Source: Methylobacteriaceae bacterium
GTDB taxonomy: Bacteria; Pseudomonadota; Alphaproteobacteria; Rhizobiales; Beijerinckiaceae
Direction: 5' to 3'
Assembly (NCBI GenBank): GCA_020638135.1
Contig: JACKJE010000040.1
Span: 1 to 8,012 of the forward strand
Length of the DNA: 8,012 bases
Part shown: positions 7,018 to 8,012 of the stretch, piece after piece
Layout of the letters: each line of letters opens with the position of its first letter
Position numbering within the stretch: the stretch's first letter is position 1
The notes under the pieces: generated by a model
The model's input: the letters and a program-made list of their open reading frames with translations, nothing else
The model's database searches: none
What the model was told of the DNA's origin: nothing
Position numbers and translations under genes: made by a program

Positions 7018-7022
7018 TCCTT
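7018..7022 (-). promoter_or_regulatory. acpP ribosome binding site
   Basis: AAGGA on the − strand lies eight bases before ATG 7009. This spacing fixes the start of acpP and argues against the longer in-frame reading. Confidence 0.75.
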
Positions 7023-7066
7023 GTCTTCTGTGACCATCTGGAGCGCAAACGCCCCGGATTTGCAAC

Positions 7067-7089
7067 GTCGCGGCGGGTCCCGCCCCGAC
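7067..7089. promoter_or_regulatory. 23-base palindrome in the acpP leader
   Basis: GTCG-C-GGCGGG (7067-7077) mirrors CCCGCC-C-CGAC (7079-7089) about a central T, with a single C/C mismatch. As RNA it would fold into a GC-rich hairpin with a three-base loop, 58 bases upstream of the acpP start codon. As DNA it could be an operator. It is in a non-coding spacer, so codon bias does not explain it. No T-run follows on the − strand, so it is not a simple terminator of fabG. AT-rich sequence at 7105-7114 (− strand GTATGTTATC) lies just upstream and is a possible −10 region, but I see no matching −35. Confidence 0.4.
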
Positions 7090-7190
7090 AAATTCCGCGC
7101 GTCCGATAACATACTTCCTTTGGGCTCGCCAGTAGTCTGGAGGCTGAGCCGCGGCTTGTCCAACGGCAAGGTTCGACGAGTGCAAGAGCC

Positions 7191-7928
7191 TCAGATCATT
7201 GCCATTCCGCCGTTGACATGCAGCGTCTGGCCAGTGACGTATTGCGCCTCCTGGCTCGCGAGATAGACGACGGCGGAGGCTACGTCGGCGCCCTGCCCGA
7301 GTTTGCCGGCCGGCACCTGGCCGAGAATCGCTTCCTTCTGCTTGTCGTTCAGCGCATCCGTCATCGGGCTCTCGATGAAGCCCGGCGCGACGCAATTGAC
7401 CGTGATGCCGCGCGAGGCGACTTCGGCGGCGAGCGACTTGGACATGCCGATCATGCCGGCCTTGGAGGCCGCGTAATTGCCCTGGCCCGGATTGCCGGTG
7501 ACGCCGACGATCGAGGTGATCGAGACGATGCGGCCCCAGCGGCGCTTCATCATGCCCTTCACGGCGGCGCGCGCGAGGCGGAAGGTCGCGGTCAGGTTGA
7601 CGGCGATCACCGTGTCCCAGTCCTCGTCCTTCATGCGCATGAACAGGCCGTCGCGGGTGAGCCCGGCATTGTTGACGAGAATGTCGAGCTGGCCCATCGC
7701 GGCCTCGGCCGACGGCACGAGCTTTTCCACCGCATCCTTGTCGGAGAGGTTGCAGGGCAGGATGTGCGACCGGCCGCCCAGTTCGCCAGCGAGTTTTTCC
7801 AGCGCTTCCGCGCGCGTGCCCGAGAGGGCTACCGTCGCGCCTTGCGCATGAAGCCCGCGCGCAATCGCCGCGCCGATGCCGCCCGAGGCGCCTGTGACAA
7901 GGGCTGTCTTGCCGGTCAGATCGAACAT
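7191..7928 (-). CDS. fabG: 3-oxoacyl-[acyl-carrier-protein] reductase
   Basis: FabG is the NADPH-dependent reductase that converts 3-oxoacyl-ACP to 3-hydroxyacyl-ACP in each round of type II fatty acid synthesis. The 245-residue protein is a classical short-chain dehydrogenase. It has the cofactor glycine motif TGASGGIG (12-19), NNAG (86-89), and the catalytic tetrad Asn111, Ser139, Tyr152 and Lys156 (YAASK). The C-terminal VNGGMAMI is typical of FabG rather than other short-chain dehydrogenases. ATG 7928 gives the family N-terminus MFDLTGKTALVTG and has AGGAG six bases upstream. A TTG at 7946 in frame would place that Shine-Dalgarno inside the gene and is rejected. Its place directly before acpP and fabF confirms the pathway. 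fabD would be expected further upstream, outside the window. Confidence 0.98.
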   Translation of the reverse strand: MFDLTGKTALVTGASGGIGAAIARGLHAQGATVALSGTRAEALEKLAGELGGRSHILPCNLSDKDAVEKLVPSAEAAMGQLDILVNNAGLTRDGLFMRMKDEDWDTVIAVNLTATFRLARAAVKGMMKRRWGRIVSITSIVGVTGNPGQGNYAASKAGMIGMSKSLAAEVASRGITVNCVAPGFIESPMTDALNDKQKEAILGQVPAGKLGQGADVASAVVYLASQEAQYVTGQTLHVNGGMAMI

Positions 7929-7934
7929 GAAAGG

Positions 7935-7939
7935 CTCCT
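7935..7939 (-). promoter_or_regulatory. fabG ribosome binding site
   Basis: AGGAG on the − strand lies six bases before ATG 7928. It decides the start in favour of the 245-residue form. Confidence 0.8.
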
Positions 7940-7956
7940 CTCTCAAATTCCCGAAA

Positions 7957-7999
7957 CCTCATCCTGAGGAGCGTCCGCAGGACGCGTCTCGAAGGATGG
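7957..7999. repeat. REP-like palindromic intergenic repeat
   Basis: The segment CCTCATCCTGAGGA-GCGTCC-GCA-GGACGC-GTCTCGAAGGATGG folds as an interrupted hairpin. CATCCT (7960-7965) pairs with AGGATG (7993-7998), GAG (7966-7968) with CTC (7988-7990), and GCGTCC (7971-7976) with GGACGC (7980-7985) around a GCA loop. The ends CCTCATCCTGAGGA and CTCGAAGGATGG resemble a dispersed intergenic repeat that I recall from Hyphomicrobiales genomes. It sits just upstream of the fabG ribosome binding site, presumably between fabD and fabG. Only one copy is in this window, so its repeated nature is inferred. Confidence 0.6.
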
Positions 8000-8012
8000 T
8001 CGCAAACCCATG

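Noticed and set aside
7010..7048. Thirteen-residue N-terminal extension of AcpP
   Set aside because: The AAGGA ribosome binding site lies inside it, and the 79-residue form from 7009 is the family standard.
7100..7190. A sigma-70 promoter for acpP
   Set aside because: A TATGTT-like −10 is present on the − strand near 7108-7113, but no −35 lies at proper spacing, so I list it only as a remark under the leader palindrome.
7929..7946. TTG start adding six residues to FabG
   Set aside because: The AGGAG Shine-Dalgarno would be inside the reading frame, and MFDLTGKTALVTG is the normal N-terminus.

Overview
The window looks like ordinary chromosomal DNA from a GC-rich alphaproteobacterium, most likely in the Hyphomicrobiales (Rhizobiales). 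Three things point there. The − strand order fabG-acpP-fabF-mltG-yicC-gmk is typical of that group. The protein variants are of the alphaproteobacterial type, for example an MltG with a long Pro/Ala-rich tail. A palindromic intergenic repeat at the right edge (CCTCATCCTGAGGAGC...CTCGAAGGATGG) resembles ones common in Bradyrhizobium/Beijerinckiaceae-type genomes. The genus cannot be fixed from the sequence alone.

Layout, left to right. On the + strand, rsmA (16S rRNA dimethyladenosine transferase, 37-915) is followed by a small two-helix membrane protein with a PH-like tail (937-1407). These meet gmk (guanylate kinase, 1409-2065, − strand) tail to tail with one base between the stop codons. 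Going right, gmk is preceded on its own strand by yicC (endoribonuclease family, 2076-2960). A 170-base intergenic region (2961-3130) carries a perfect TGTGA-N6-TCACA palindrome. It leads into a + strand gene for a small secreted four-cysteine protein of unknown function (3131-3529). This gene interrupts the otherwise co-directional − strand cluster. Then come mltG (endolytic murein transglycosylase, 3549-5375), fabF (5455-6717), acpP (6770-7009) and fabG (7191-7928), all on the − strand. Beyond fabG is the repeat.

Function. fabG, acpP and fabF supply the reductase, the carrier and the condensing enzyme of type II fatty acid synthesis. mltG releases glycan strands in the wall, gmk makes GDP, yicC acts on RNA and rsmA matures the small ribosomal subunit. 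This is a growth-linked housekeeping cluster. The lineage-specific parts are the secreted protein with its CRP-like site, the PH-like membrane protein, the MltG tail, and several RNA-hairpin candidates: over the acpP stop, in the acpP leader and between fabF and mltG.

I found no mobile element, CRISPR array, tRNA, rRNA or defence system. There is no gene-free stretch over 300 bases; the longest gaps are 181 bases (7010-7190) and 170 bases (2961-3130). I did not find an evident undescribed system. The best leads are the inserted secreted-protein gene and the regulatory structures around it and acpP.
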